NCBI GenBank assembly: GCA_031395645.1
Contig: JANNJM010000001.1
Location: 1 to 24,014 of the forward strand
DNA: 24,014 nt
Direction of reading: 5' to 3'
Origin: SHZI01 sp031395645
GTDB taxonomy: Bacteria > Pseudomonadota > Gammaproteobacteria > Steroidobacterales > GCA-2729495
Positions 7,504 through 16,354 of this stretch are shown here, piece after piece. Position numbers and translations under genes: made by a program. The notes under the pieces were generated by a model, which was given only the letters and a program-made list of their open reading frames with translations, searched no databases and was not told where the DNA came from. How positions within the stretch are numbered: the first letter of the stretch is position 1; each line of letters begins with the position of its first letter.

Positions 7504-7747
7504 TCACTTTGTTCGTGTCATTGGGCATTCTAGACCCAACTGCACGATCACGCGGGAAGCACGGATTAAGTCAAGTCGGCCGATGTCGACGATGCGGCCC
7601 TCGTTGATCACCACGATGCGATCCGCCTCGAGGACGTGGCGAGCCGATGCGCTGCCGCTGGCCGCCCGACAGGCGCGTGCCCCGTTCGCCGAGGAAGGTG
7701 TCGTACCCGCCCGGCAGCGCGCGGATAAATGCATCGGCGGCCGCCGC
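7504..7747 (-). pseudogene. Remnant of an ABC-transporter ATPase, internal deletion
   Basis: Two pieces of the nucleotide-binding domain of an exporter-type (MsbA/ABCB-like) ABC transporter survive in different frames. The first (7747-7646) reads ADAFIRALPGGYDT, FLGERG, then the ABC signature LSGGQRQRI. The second (about 7640-7520) reads VLEADRIVVINEGRIVDIG, then ASRVIVQLGLE, which is the normal C-terminus after the H-loop. The Walker B, D-loop and H-loop segment that should lie between is gone, and the frame changes at the join. The membrane domain and Walker A are also missing. This is a dead fragment; its donor transporter cannot be named. Confidence 0.8.
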
Positions 7748-7790
7748 CGGTCGGCGCTACATTCGCTGGGTATCGTTGCCTTACCGCCGG

Positions 7791-7971
7791 GGTCACGGTT
7801 CGGTTGAATTGCGCATCGGTACTCGTCGTTGCTTCGTGGGCGCCATGTTGATGGGTGACAGTGTGGCTCGGCGCGATTCCCATGGAGGATCTCGATCTGG
7901 TCATTCAGCCGTTGACGCGCTCGGTAGTGGTGAATCCCGCCAGCCCTGATATGCCGTCTGCGCGGGCTTAG
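7791..7971 (+). pseudogene. Remnant of a retropepsin-like (clan AA) aspartic protease
   Basis: The C-terminal half of a small bacterial aspartic protease is recognisable in two frames. Piece one (about 7791-7860) reads GSVELRIGTRRCFVGAMLMGD. Piece two (about 7855-7971) reads WLGAIPMEDLDLVIQPL, then VVVNPASPD, and ends at TAG. This matches the LLGAIPMEDMD...VNP pattern I know from bacterial clan AA proteases of about 120-140 residues. The catalytic DTGA/DSGA half is not found upstream, and the frame slips near 7855-7865. A stop (TGA 7849) blocks the second frame. It is a fossil, not a working gene. Confidence 0.72.
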
Positions 7972-8042
7972 TGACCGGCCTCCAGTGCTGCTAGAGTAAG
8001 GACTCTGGGTCTTCCCCACGGAAGCAGGCGACAGGAAGCGGC

Positions 8043-10853
8043 GTGCGAGACTGGCCAGGGATCAGGTTGTTACTGGTGTTATTCGCGGCGGCCGTGCTCC
8101 CCAGTTGCGGTGGCGGCGGCGGCGGCGGTGCTCCGCCCCCGGTCCCTGAAGTGACTCTCTCTGGTGCGCCGCCGGCGGTCGCCGCCGGCGGGACCTCCAC
8201 GCTCAACTGGTCAACCACGGCTGCCACGACCTGCAGGGCCTCTGGCGGCTGGACCGGCAGCAAGCCGCTGTCCGGCTCCGAACAGGTCGGACCTATCCGC
8301 AGCGATACCCTCTTTGTACTGAGCTGCACTGGCGCCGGTGGCACCCGGGAATCGTCGGTGACGCTTGCTGTGGCGGCGCCCGTCAGCAGCATTTCCGGGC
8401 GAGTGCTCGTCGGCAGCACCACCCAGGTCGACGCCGACACCAACGATCCGCTTGCGTCCCGGGTGGCAAACAACAGCCTCGCTGCGGCCCAGGCGCTGCC
8501 AAACCCCGCCATCGTCGGCGGCTACGTGGCGCTTGCCGGTCGCGGACCGCCCGGAGCTTCCCAGCCAGCCGGCGACCCGAGTGACTACTACAGGGTCGTG
8601 CTGGCCGGCGGTCAGACCGTCGAACTGATCGTGGCGGCGGACGATACCGTTGCGAACGACCTCGACCTCTACCTGTTCAACGCCACTGGTTCTGTCGTCG
8701 ACTCGTCGCTCGGCACAGGGCGGGTGGAGCGCATCACAATACCGTCGTCGGGCACCTACTACGTGCAGGTGACGGTGTACGTTGATGCCACCGCGGGCGC
8801 CGCCAACTACCGCCTGAGTCTTGGCCAGACGCTGGCGACGAGCGCCGGCGGTGCACTCCGGCTCACCGACCGCTTTGTGCCTGGCGAAGTTCAGCTGCGA
8901 CTCGAGGGTGGCGGTACGGGCCGTGCCAGCCGTAGCGCCGCGGCTGCCGAGCTCGGCACGCAGCACAGTCTCCTGCAGATCGGCGGCGCGTCGGACCGGG
9001 AACTCCTCTTCAGGCTGCCGGATGCACAGCCGGCCACGGGCGAGACGTCACGCCGGACGGCCAGTGCAGCGGTTGCGCAGCCTACCTCGCCCCGCTTTGC
9101 GACCGACGAACTGCGCCGCAAGTGGGAGACGCTCATGGCCATCAAGCGCCTCCGCCAGGAACCTGCCGTGCGCTGGGCCGAACCCAACTGGCTCCTCGAA
9201 GGCTCCGCCGTACCAGACGACCCGGCCTACGTGCGCCAGCGCTGGCACTACGAGCAGATCCAGCTGCCGGCCGCCTGGGATATCGGCCAGGGCAGCGCCG
9301 CCGTGACCGTCGCGGTCATCGATACGGGCGTCCGGGCCACCCATCCGGATTTGCAGGCCCGGCTCGTGGACGGCAGGGATTTCGTGCGTGGCGCGAACGC
9401 GGCGGATGGCGACGGCATCGATGACAACCCGGAAGATCCCGGTGATGCCGGACCCGGTGGCTCGAGTATCTTTCACGGTACCCACGTGGCCGGTACGGTC
9501 GCGGCGGCGGGCGACAACGGCATGGGTATCACCGGCGTCGCGTGGAACACGCGGGTCATGCCGGTGCGCGTGCTGGGTAACGATGGCTCGGGCACGCTGG
9601 CCGACATCGTGCAGGGCATTCGCTACGCCGCCGGTCTTGCCAACGATTCCGGCGCGGTTCCCGGCAACCGCGCCGACGTCATTAACCTCAGCCTCGGCGC
9701 GCTCCGCTCCTGTTCCCAGGCCGAGAGCGACGTGATTGCGGCCGCCCGCGCGGTCGGCGTGGTGGTGGTGGCGGCAGCGGGGAACGACGCCACCAGCCTG
9801 CCGGCGTCGCCGGCGTCCTGCCCGGGAGTGATCAGCGTGGCGGCTGTCAACTCGGCCACGAGCCGCGCTTTCTACTCGAACTACGGCAGCACGGTGCGCG
9901 TCGCTGCGCCGGGCGGGGACAGCACCGATCGCGACGGTGATGGCTTTCCGGACGGGGTGTTCAGCACGCACGCGTCAGTACAGGCTGGCACGGTCGTCAA
10001 TACCTACGACTACCTGATTGGTACCTCGATGGCCGCACCGCACGTGTCCGGCGTGATTGCCCTGATGAAAGCCATTAATCCGGCAATGACGCCCGCGGCG
10101 ATCGACGGGCTGCTCGCCAGCGGGCTCATGACCCGGGATATTGGGTTCCCCGGCCCGGACGAGCTCGGCGTGGGCCTCATCGACGCCTTCAAGTCCGCGC
10201 AGGCGGCCAGCAATACCCCGCCGCCGCTGCTGCCGCAGTTGGGCCTGTCACCCCGTTCCTTAAGTTTCGGCGACGTGGGCACCGAGGCCGAGGTGCTGGT
10301 CAGCAATTCAGGCGGCGGCTCGCTGGCCGTCTCTTCGATTTTCACGGTAGCCGGCTGGTTGCGCGTGGTCGGCACGCAGGTTGACGGCTCGGGCCTCGGT
10401 ACCTACCGCATCGAGGTCGACCGCCTGGGTCGCAGTGTCGGGACTTACAGCAGCTTCGTGGAATTCCGTTCCGCCGCGGGTAACGAGCGCGTGGAGGTCC
10501 TGATGCAGGTGACGGCGAGTCCGATCGTGGCCAACGCCGGCCGTCAGTACATTGTGCTGCTGGACGAAGCCACCTCCGCCGTCACCCAGCAGGTCGCCGT
10601 GACCGCGCAGGGCGCGTCCGTGCCGTTCGCGTTCAACAACGTGACGCTCATTCCTTACCAGTTGCTCATCGGCAGCGATATGGACAACGACGGCACGATC
10701 TGCGACGACGGTGAGGCCTGCGGTGCGTACCCCGTGTTTGGCGAACCTACGAGCGTGGCGCCGACGGCCGCCGACCTGGCCTTCGAGACGGCCTTCAGGA
10801 CCTATGGCCAGACAGCGTCCAGCAGCCTCGGAGTGGCGTTGAAGTGGCCCTAG
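8043..10853 (+). CDS. Subtilisin-like (S8) serine protease lipoprotein with Ig-like and PPC domains
   Basis: A 936-residue secreted protease. GTG 8043 is preceded by AGGAAG at 8033-8038. The signal peptide ends in LPSC (C22), followed by a Gly run, so it is probably lipid-anchored. Order: Ig-like domain (about 30-112), pre-peptidase C-terminal-like (PPC) domain (about 130-265), a propeptide-like region ending in VRWAEPNW (about 270-395), then the S8 catalytic domain. The triad is D427 (AVIDTGV), H478 (HGTHVAG) and S662 (GTSMAAPH). A Ca-loop-like DRDGDGFPDG sits near 629-638. C-terminal to the enzyme are a BACON-like beta domain (about 730-830) and a tail with an EF-hand/dockerin-like loop (D879 onward, DMDNDGTICDDGE). 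Extracellular or outer-membrane protein degradation is expected. Its stop overlaps the convergent gene by 4 bases. Confidence 0.94.
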   Translation: MRDWPGIRLLLVLFAAAVLPSCGGGGGGGAPPPVPEVTLSGAPPAVAAGGTSTLNWSTTAATTCRASGGWTGSKPLSGSEQVGPIRSDTLFVLSCTGAGGTRESSVTLAVAAPVSSISGRVLVGSTTQVDADTNDPLASRVANNSLAAAQALPNPAIVGGYVALAGRGPPGASQPAGDPSDYYRVVLAGGQTVELIVAADDTVANDLDLYLFNATGSVVDSSLGTGRVERITIPSSGTYYVQVTVYVDATAGAANYRLSLGQTLATSAGGALRLTDRFVPGEVQLRLEGGGTGRASRSAAAAELGTQHSLLQIGGASDRELLFRLPDAQPATGETSRRTASAAVAQPTSPRFATDELRRKWETLMAIKRLRQEPAVRWAEPNWLLEGSAVPDDPAYVRQRWHYEQIQLPAAWDIGQGSAAVTVAVIDTGVRATHPDLQARLVDGRDFVRGANAADGDGIDDNPEDPGDAGPGGSSIFHGTHVAGTVAAAGDNGMGITGVAWNTRVMPVRVLGNDGSGTLADIVQGIRYAAGLANDSGAVPGNRADVINLSLGALRSCSQAESDVIAAARAVGVVVVAAAGNDATSLPASPASCPGVISVAAVNSATSRAFYSNYGSTVRVAAPGGDSTDRDGDGFPDGVFSTHASVQAGTVVNTYDYLIGTSMAAPHVSGVIALMKAINPAMTPAAIDGLLASGLMTRDIGFPGPDELGVGLIDAFKSAQAASNTPPPLLPQLGLSPRSLSFGDVGTEAEVLVSNSGGGSLAVSSIFTVAGWLRVVGTQVDGSGLGTYRIEVDRLGRSVGTYSSFVEFRSAAGNERVEVLMQVTASPIVANAGRQYIVLLDEATSAVTQQVAVTAQGASVPFAFNNVTLIPYQLLIGSDMDNDGTICDDGEACGAYPVFGEPTSVAPTAADLAFETAFRTYGQTASSSLGVALKWP

Positions 10854-13800
10854 CTGGCGGTGGTGACCGCGCCCCGCCAGAAGCCGCGGGCTGTCCATGC
10901 CTGCCACGCAAAGCGCAGCCAGCGGGCGAGTGCCAGCGCAATCCAGAAGGCCCAGGCGAACATCAGCAGCCTGTAGATCCACATTGGCACGCTCAAAATG
11001 GTGGGTGAAGGCAGCGCGGACTGGGTCTGATCCTGAAACCAGGCAAAGGTGTTGCCCCCGGATCCCGGACCGGCGATACCCATGTCCGGCTGGGCGAGCA
11101 GCCCGTAGCGGATGCCGGAGAACACCAGGCTGCTGACGGCAATGACGGTGACCAGGGCGAGCAGCACCTGTACCGAATTGAACTGCCAGCGCGATAGCGC
11201 GCCACCGTCCCAGTCCTCGCGCCAGCGCATGCTGAACAGCCAGGCGCCAACGCCGAGCAGCACGGGCCAGGACAGCGTGGACAGGCCGAGCCCGAGCAGC
11301 AGCCACTCGTGCGTCTTGAGCGGCGACTGACTGGAGCGCCCGAGCAGCCACGCCGCAAGAATGAACACGATCAGTTCGACCCAGTAGAGGACGGCGGGAC
11401 CGACGCCCCCACCGAAAGCCAGTAGTGGCCAGCGGTTGTCCGGCAATCGGATCGTCGTGCGCACATTGCTTGCCGGTGAGTTGAGGTTGACCGGGTCCGG
11501 CTGCAGCCGGAACGCAACGCCGGCAGCCGTGGTCCAGTTGACCGTGATGCTGTGCGCACCCGGGAGCAGGGCCAGCGGCAGCTTGCCGTCGGTAGGCCGG
11601 AGCGGCACTTCCGCGCCGTCGACGGTGACCTGCGTGACGCGCGCCGCTGCGGGAAGATCGACGGTATGCCGGCCGCCCTGAGTGCTGCGATAGCTGAATG
11701 ACAACGTATGGTCGGCGGAACGCGTGCCAACGTTCACTTCGAGTGCTGCCGCATCGATTGCGAGCGTCTGACCGACTACTGCTTTCGGTCGCGTGATCCG
11801 CACGTCCAGCTTTTCGCCAGGCCGGGGGTAGAACACGTAGGTCCAGGGACTGCCGGCCAGGGTCTCGGGGAGCACGGCCGGCAGACCGGCGAACGCCACA
11901 CTCCACTGTGGGTTGACGGCAAACGTCCAGACCTCCACACGGTCTGCCCCTGTCGGACTGGCGAGGCGCAGTGACTCACTGCGCGGCAGGCCCGACGACC
12001 AGGTGGTGCGCGCCTGTCCCGTGCCAAACCCGACCAGCGCTGTCTTGCCGTCCCGGACCTCCAGGCCCTCGTTCAGTACGGATTCGCCAGCCGCAAGGGG
12101 CACTGCGACGGTGAACGCGGCGCGCTGCGGGGCAATCCGCTCGACCGTCGTCGTCAGGCTCCAGTCCAGGTCCAGGTTGAAGTTGCGAGTGACGCGCACG
12201 AACGCCGGAAACTCGGCCGATGCTTCCAGTGGATCGGCCGCGGACGCGGCGCCGCGTTCGCGGGTGAGTTCGAGGGTACCCGAAAGCAGGCGGCCTTCCG
12301 TCATTCCCGCCATCGTCCAGCCGGTTGCGTTGACCACAATGCGGCGGGGCGGCTGGGGGAACACGAGCTGCAGGGACTCCGCCGCGGCCGGTCGACCGCG
12401 CAGGCGGATGGTGTGAACGCCGGGCTCGAGCGGGATCCACAGCGAACCGTCGGCATTGCGTGCAATCGCGATGGCTGAATCACCATCGACCGTGATGCCG
12501 GACAGCTGCCAGCGATCACTGGCACTGGGAACAGCGACCGCGACTGGCGCCAGCGCGCTCGCTGTCAGCGTCACCTCGAGCAGGTCGGGTGTGAGGTCTA
12601 GGTTTGCCGAGAGAATTTCCGCGCAGGTGGGTGCGCAGGGCGGCGGCGCGCTCAGCCGGGTCTTCAGTTCGTTCAGTAGCGCCGGATCGGGGGTGGAACT
12701 GGCGAGCGCGGGCGTCGGCGCAGCTGCGATGAAGAATGCGACGAACATTGCGGTCGTCAGCACGGTTGCCGTTGCGTCTGTCCGACGACCGGCCCAGCCC
12801 TGGCGCTGCCAGAAGCCGGGCAACGCCCCCTGCAGCAACCAGAGGAACAGGATCGCAGTCAGCACCGCACCGACGATGCGCCAGACGGCCAGCAGTACCC
12901 GGCCGATGTAGATGAATTGCACGGTCTGATCACGCTCCACCGGTCCTGACCAGCTGAACGGATAGCTGTTGTAGTTCCAGCCCGGGAGGCCGGGGCCGGT
13001 CTGCACGAGCGTGCCGGGGGCATAGCGTTGCACGACCTGCTGGGCATTGAGTCCGCCGTAGCTGCTCGTCTTTTCGCGCCGGAGCTCAGGGGAAGCAGCG
13101 ACGGTAGCGCTGTCCATCTCCATGGATTCTGCGGCCACGGGACCATCCTGCAGTTCCGGCAATGCGGGAGTCATCGTTCCCGCATCCGCATACAGGACGC
13201 CGGGCTCCAGCTGTGGATACAGCGCCAGCCGCACCTGGTCCGCCAGGAAGGGCAACAGCGCCACGCCGAGCACCACGAAACTCAGCGTGCGGAAGCCCCC
13301 GGCCAGGCGCCGGAAACGGCCTTCGGGCACGGCGCGCGCCACGGCGATCGCGGCGAGCAGGTTGCCCCACAGCCAGATCTGTTCTGGAAAAGCCTGATAG
13401 GTGAGCAACAACGCGCCGAGCGCGATCACGGCGACGGCGTTGCCGGCCACCCAGGCCGTGAACACGACCACGATCAGCACGCCGAACAGGTTCCACAAGC
13501 CCCACTGTTCGAGCCAGGAGCCGGGCGCGTTATCCGCACCCCGGACCGCCAGCAGCAGATGCCCCGGTGGCAGGTGCAAGGTGCCCTGGACGCCATCGAA
13601 GCGCGACTGCCAGCCCGTAGCGGGCAGCGTGCTGCGCGGGCTTGTCGTCCTGCTCACCGACTCGAGCGCGAGATCCGGCTGCCGCAGCTCCACGCCGGTA
13701 GCACCCGGTTCTGCGCCTGCTGTGACAAGGAGGGCGTCGCCACCTGAGCGTGCACTCTGCAGCGTGAAGGGAGCCGCCATGTCCAGGCGCCAGTCGCGCC

Positions 13801-14929
13801 GCATCGTGCCAGTGATCTGGTCGACAGCCGTCAGGCCGCTGTGGTCGAAGTCGAGCCAGAGCTGGCGATTCAGGGTCAGACGATTGTCGTCCACGTTGGC
13901 GAGCCCGCGGCTGCGCTCGACGATCGTGAGCTTCGAATCGGCAGCCATACGAAACGCCGGCAGGCCCTGCCATTCCGGCGGCACGTTGGCTTGTGCGGGG
14001 TCAATGGCATTGGCACCTTCTGCGGCCGCAATCCGCAACCGGTCGTTGCCCGCGAAGCTCCAGATTTCCTCGCGGGCCCAGCGGCCAGCGGCGGGATTCG
14101 CGGCTGGAGGTCGTGACAGGGTGTCTGCCGCGCCGTTGCCGCGCGCCGTAATCGTCAGTTCGTAGCTCCCGGCGCGGACCTGAACCCGCAGCCGACCATC
14201 CGCGTCGAGGCGGGCCGGCAGCGCGCTCTCGAGAGCGAGCGGCACAAAGCCCGCGGGCAGGACCTCGGCAAAGCGCTCCTCGCGCGCGTCGCCGGCCACC
14301 TGCAGGCGTACGCGGGTGACGAGCCGGACTGGCAGTTCGTCCTGCACGAGGCGGTAGACCTGCACCTCGAGTGCGGCCGGCTGTTCGGCGGTGCGGCGTT
14401 TGCCGAGCGACACCGCGCCGTCCGGGCGCTCGGGCTGGGCGATGACGCGCCCGTCCACCGTGAGCTCCACGACACCCGTCTCTGCGGCGATGGGCAGGGC
14501 TTCTGGTCGCGTGTACCACACAAAGCGGCCACTTAAGGTATAGCTGCCCGGCGACAGTCGTACGGCCGGCAGTCCGTCCCTCGCGACCAGTGGGGCCGGT
14601 GCGCCGTTGCTGCGCACATCTTCGGGCCACTGGTTGAGATTGCCGGGCAGCACGACCCAGCTGTCGGCGTACACCTGCCAGCGCTGCGTGAACCGCCCAC
14701 CGTCGGCGTCGACGGCGAGCGTCAGGGGTTCGGGCCAGGCGCAGCGGTGCGCGCCGGGATCGTCCGGCGAGGTCATCGCAAAGAAGGGGCAGCGGCGGAA
14801 TTCCTGATCCTTGAGAACCCAGGCTTCCCAGCCGGCTAACTCCGGGGGCACATTCACAGCAGCGGCGGCTGGTGCAATCAGGGCGGCGCAGAGCAGGGGT
14901 ATGCAAGCGAAGCCAGCCAACCTGCGCAT
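10850..14929 (-). CDS. Very large multi-pass membrane protein of unknown function
   Basis: I do not recognise a named family. The 1359-residue product has an N-terminal signal peptide (1-24, ending AAAA) and a long beta-rich, presumably periplasmic region (25-475). A membrane block follows (about 480-566, then 673-702 and 724-743), a second beta-rich region (745-1175), and four more C-terminal hydrophobic segments (1179-1197, 1208-1234, 1251-1274, 1316-1340). Both beta regions contain short strands of the type RAGSYELTI and LPGAHSITV, suggesting two related halves. Residues 724-744 (MFVAFFIAAAPTPALA) look like a second internal signal sequence. The start ATG 14929 has GGGAAG a few bases upstream. 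It is the last gene of a probable operon: the small coiled-coil gene ends 16 bases before it. No catalytic motif seen. Confidence 0.88.
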   Translation of the reverse strand: MRRLAGFACIPLLCAALIAPAAAAVNVPPELAGWEAWVLKDQEFRRCPFFAMTSPDDPGAHRCAWPEPLTLAVDADGGRFTQRWQVYADSWVVLPGNLNQWPEDVRSNGAPAPLVARDGLPAVRLSPGSYTLSGRFVWYTRPEALPIAAETGVVELTVDGRVIAQPERPDGAVSLGKRRTAEQPAALEVQVYRLVQDELPVRLVTRVRLQVAGDAREERFAEVLPAGFVPLALESALPARLDADGRLRVQVRAGSYELTITARGNGAADTLSRPPAANPAAGRWAREEIWSFAGNDRLRIAAAEGANAIDPAQANVPPEWQGLPAFRMAADSKLTIVERSRGLANVDDNRLTLNRQLWLDFDHSGLTAVDQITGTMRRDWRLDMAAPFTLQSARSGGDALLVTAGAEPGATGVELRQPDLALESVSRTTSPRSTLPATGWQSRFDGVQGTLHLPPGHLLLAVRGADNAPGSWLEQWGLWNLFGVLIVVVFTAWVAGNAVAVIALGALLLTYQAFPEQIWLWGNLLAAIAVARAVPEGRFRRLAGGFRTLSFVVLGVALLPFLADQVRLALYPQLEPGVLYADAGTMTPALPELQDGPVAAESMEMDSATVAASPELRREKTSSYGGLNAQQVVQRYAPGTLVQTGPGLPGWNYNSYPFSWSGPVERDQTVQFIYIGRVLLAVWRIVGAVLTAILFLWLLQGALPGFWQRQGWAGRRTDATATVLTTAMFVAFFIAAAPTPALASSTPDPALLNELKTRLSAPPPCAPTCAEILSANLDLTPDLLEVTLTASALAPVAVAVPSASDRWQLSGITVDGDSAIAIARNADGSLWIPLEPGVHTIRLRGRPAAAESLQLVFPQPPRRIVVNATGWTMAGMTEGRLLSGTLELTRERGAASAADPLEASAEFPAFVRVTRNFNLDLDWSLTTTVERIAPQRAAFTVAVPLAAGESVLNEGLEVRDGKTALVGFGTGQARTTWSSGLPRSESLRLASPTGADRVEVWTFAVNPQWSVAFAGLPAVLPETLAGSPWTYVFYPRPGEKLDVRITRPKAVVGQTLAIDAAALEVNVGTRSADHTLSFSYRSTQGGRHTVDLPAAARVTQVTVDGAEVPLRPTDGKLPLALLPGAHSITVNWTTAAGVAFRLQPDPVNLNSPASNVRTTIRLPDNRWPLLAFGGGVGPAVLYWVELIVFILAAWLLGRSSQSPLKTHEWLLLGLGLSTLSWPVLLGVGAWLFSMRWREDWDGGALSRWQFNSVQVLLALVTVIAVSSLVFSGIRYGLLAQPDMGIAGPGSGGNTFAWFQDQTQSALPSPTILSVPMWIYRLLMFAWAFWIALALARWLRFAWQAWTARGFWRGAVTTAS

Positions 14930-14945
14930 AGGGTTCTTCCCGGTT

Positions 14946-15218
14946 CTAGAAACGATTCAACTTCTGCTTGGCCCGGATGTCGGCCAACTTCTTGGCCATG
15001 GCCCGCGTGTTGATCCGCCGGGCTTCGTCCTTGTCCATGCCCGCGGCCACTGCCTGCTTCGTGGCCTCCAGTCGCTGGCGGCTGTGCTGGACTTTAAGGG
15101 TGCGGGCGGAAATCGCGCGGTCGACGTGCTCCAGCGCTTTTTCAACCGACAGGTCGCCCGCGTGCAGTTTGTCTTCCAGTTCGCGCTTGCGGGTCTGCAG
15201 TTGTAGCAATGTGGCCAT
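14946..15218 (-). CDS. Small charged coiled-coil protein
   Basis: A 90-residue, highly charged and almost entirely helical protein (MATLLQLQTRKRELEDKLHAG onward) rich in Lys, Arg, Glu and Ala, with no cysteine and no signal peptide, so cytoplasmic. Heptad-like spacing of Leu, Val and Ala suggests a coiled coil over most of its length. I cannot name it. The start at ATG 15218 is preferred because the frame upstream (a further 19 residues) reads unlike the rest and overlaps the hydrolase gene; there is no clear Shine-Dalgarno for either. It sits 25 bases after the hydrolase stop and 16 bases before the giant membrane protein, so the three are probably co-transcribed. Confidence 0.78.
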   Translation of the reverse strand: MATLLQLQTRKRELEDKLHAGDLSVEKALEHVDRAISARTLKVQHSRQRLEATKQAVAAGMDKDEARRINTRAMAKKLADIRAKQKLNRF

Positions 15219-15243
15219 ACAACATGATACTGCGACGTGCCCG

Positions 15244-16326
15244 TCAAAAGCCGTTTCCCGGACATTTGCAGGCACGGGACAGCCTGGGCAGGGCGTCCTG
15301 CTCCGCTCCTGAGGGCAAAGGCGCGCTTTGGTCCCCGAGGAACGCCACGACGTCAGCCAGGGCTGTCTCCGCCTGCTGGTCGCGCAGGAGCATGTGCCAG
15401 CCCTGCGGATACAGCGCCAGGCGGACGCGCGAGCCCGCGGGAAAGAAGGCGGTCATGGCCTCGATGCTTGGCCGTTGCGGAATGATCTGGTCCCGCTCGC
15501 CGTACAGGTAGAGAACCGGACCCGCAATGTGCGGCACCGCGGCCAGTGCTTCATCCATCAGATCGGCGAGGCCAGAGACGGTGTCGAGCCGCGTCTTCTT
15601 GATGAACAGCGGATCGCGCGTGTTCGCTTCCAGAACTGCGAGGTTATCGGTGGCCTGCCGGCCCGCGCTGCTGCTGGCAACCCTGAGCCCGGGCGTGAGA
15701 TGCGCCCCAAGCCACAGTCCGACGCGATAGGCACGGGGCATGGTGCTGCGGGCCCATACCGCGGGAGCAACCAGTACCAGGCCAGCAAGCGGCGGCGGGT
15801 CCGGGCCGGCCATGGCGGCCATCAGCAGGGCGCCGCCCATGCTTTGACCCAGGCCGAAAACCGGGATCACGGGATTTTCGGCTTTCACGCCGGCCACCAC
15901 GTCGTTGAAGTCAGCCACGAGCGCGTCACGGCCGGCCCATCGCCCGGTGCCGGGTGACTGACCAAAGCCGCGCTGGTCGTAGGCAATGACGGCAAAGCCG
16001 CGGGCCGCCAGATAGGGGCCCGTACCCGGCGCGCCGGGGCGCGCCGAGAATGCGTTGCTGTAGTCATTGAACCCGTGCAGGGCAACGACTATGGCACGGG
16101 GTGGCCCCACTGGAGCCCAGCGTCGCACGGGCAGCCGCAGGCCATCGGCGGTGACAAACTCTGACCCGGTCAACTGCGGGGTCGTCAGCCTTGGTGCACG
16201 CGGCGAGACGAGCGGGGCACAAGCACCGATCAGCGCGGACAGAGCAAGCACCAGGCCCGCACGGCGCCACCCTGTGCTCGTCGGGTGCGGTTGCGCAGTC
16301 GCGATGGGACTATTCACTGCTGCCAT
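15244..16326 (-). CDS. Alpha/beta hydrolase lipoprotein (lysophospholipase / monoacylglycerol lipase-like)
   Basis: A 360-residue serine hydrolase. The fold signatures are clear: the oxyanion-hole HGFNDYS, the nucleophile elbow GLGQSMGG with S162, the acid D279 in YGERDQIIP and H311 in QGWHMLL. This pattern is that of the lysophospholipase/monoglyceride lipase group (Hydrolase_4-like), which cleaves acyl esters of glycerolipids. A hydrophobic segment ending LIGAC (C36) indicates a lipoprotein signal, so it acts at the envelope. The start at ATG 16326 leaves a rather long stretch (about 20 residues) before the hydrophobic core; ATG 16374 is also in frame, and neither has a good Shine-Dalgarno. 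First gene of the minus-strand operon and divergent from an acyltransferase. Confidence 0.9.
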   Translation of the reverse strand: MAAVNSPIATAQPHPTSTGWRRAGLVLALSALIGACAPLVSPRAPRLTTPQLTGSEFVTADGLRLPVRRWAPVGPPRAIVVALHGFNDYSNAFSARPGAPGTGPYLAARGFAVIAYDQRGFGQSPGTGRWAGRDALVADFNDVVAGVKAENPVIPVFGLGQSMGGALLMAAMAGPDPPPLAGLVLVAPAVWARSTMPRAYRVGLWLGAHLTPGLRVASSSAGRQATDNLAVLEANTRDPLFIKKTRLDTVSGLADLMDEALAAVPHIAGPVLYLYGERDQIIPQRPSIEAMTAFFPAGSRVRLALYPQGWHMLLRDQQAETALADVVAFLGDQSAPLPSGAEQDALPRLSRACKCPGNGF

Positions 16327-16354
16327 GATACTGCCGGCGGAAGCGCCAGCGGCC

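Larger units (their letters stand above)
7496..8042. other. 547-bp intergenic region between divergent lipoprotein genes; holds two gene fossils
   Basis: No intact gene is visible here. The left half carries a minus-strand ABC-transporter ATPase remnant and the right half a plus-strand aspartic protease remnant, both described separately. A small inverted repeat, AGAGT-AAGG-ACTCT, lies at 7994-8007, upstream of the protease gene. The promoters of both lipoproteins must lie in or near this stretch, but I could not identify them with confidence. Confidence 0.7.

Noticed and set aside
9048..9971. Long antisense frames across the S8 protease and the giant membrane protein (also 10308-11906, 14001-14906)
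   Set aside because: Same composition artefact; the opposite strand encodes clear domains with catalytic motifs.
15219..15275. Longer N-terminus for the coiled-coil protein
   Set aside because: The extra 19 residues include a Cys-Cys stretch unlike the helical body and overlap the hydrolase coding end; ATG 15218 starts the charged helix cleanly.
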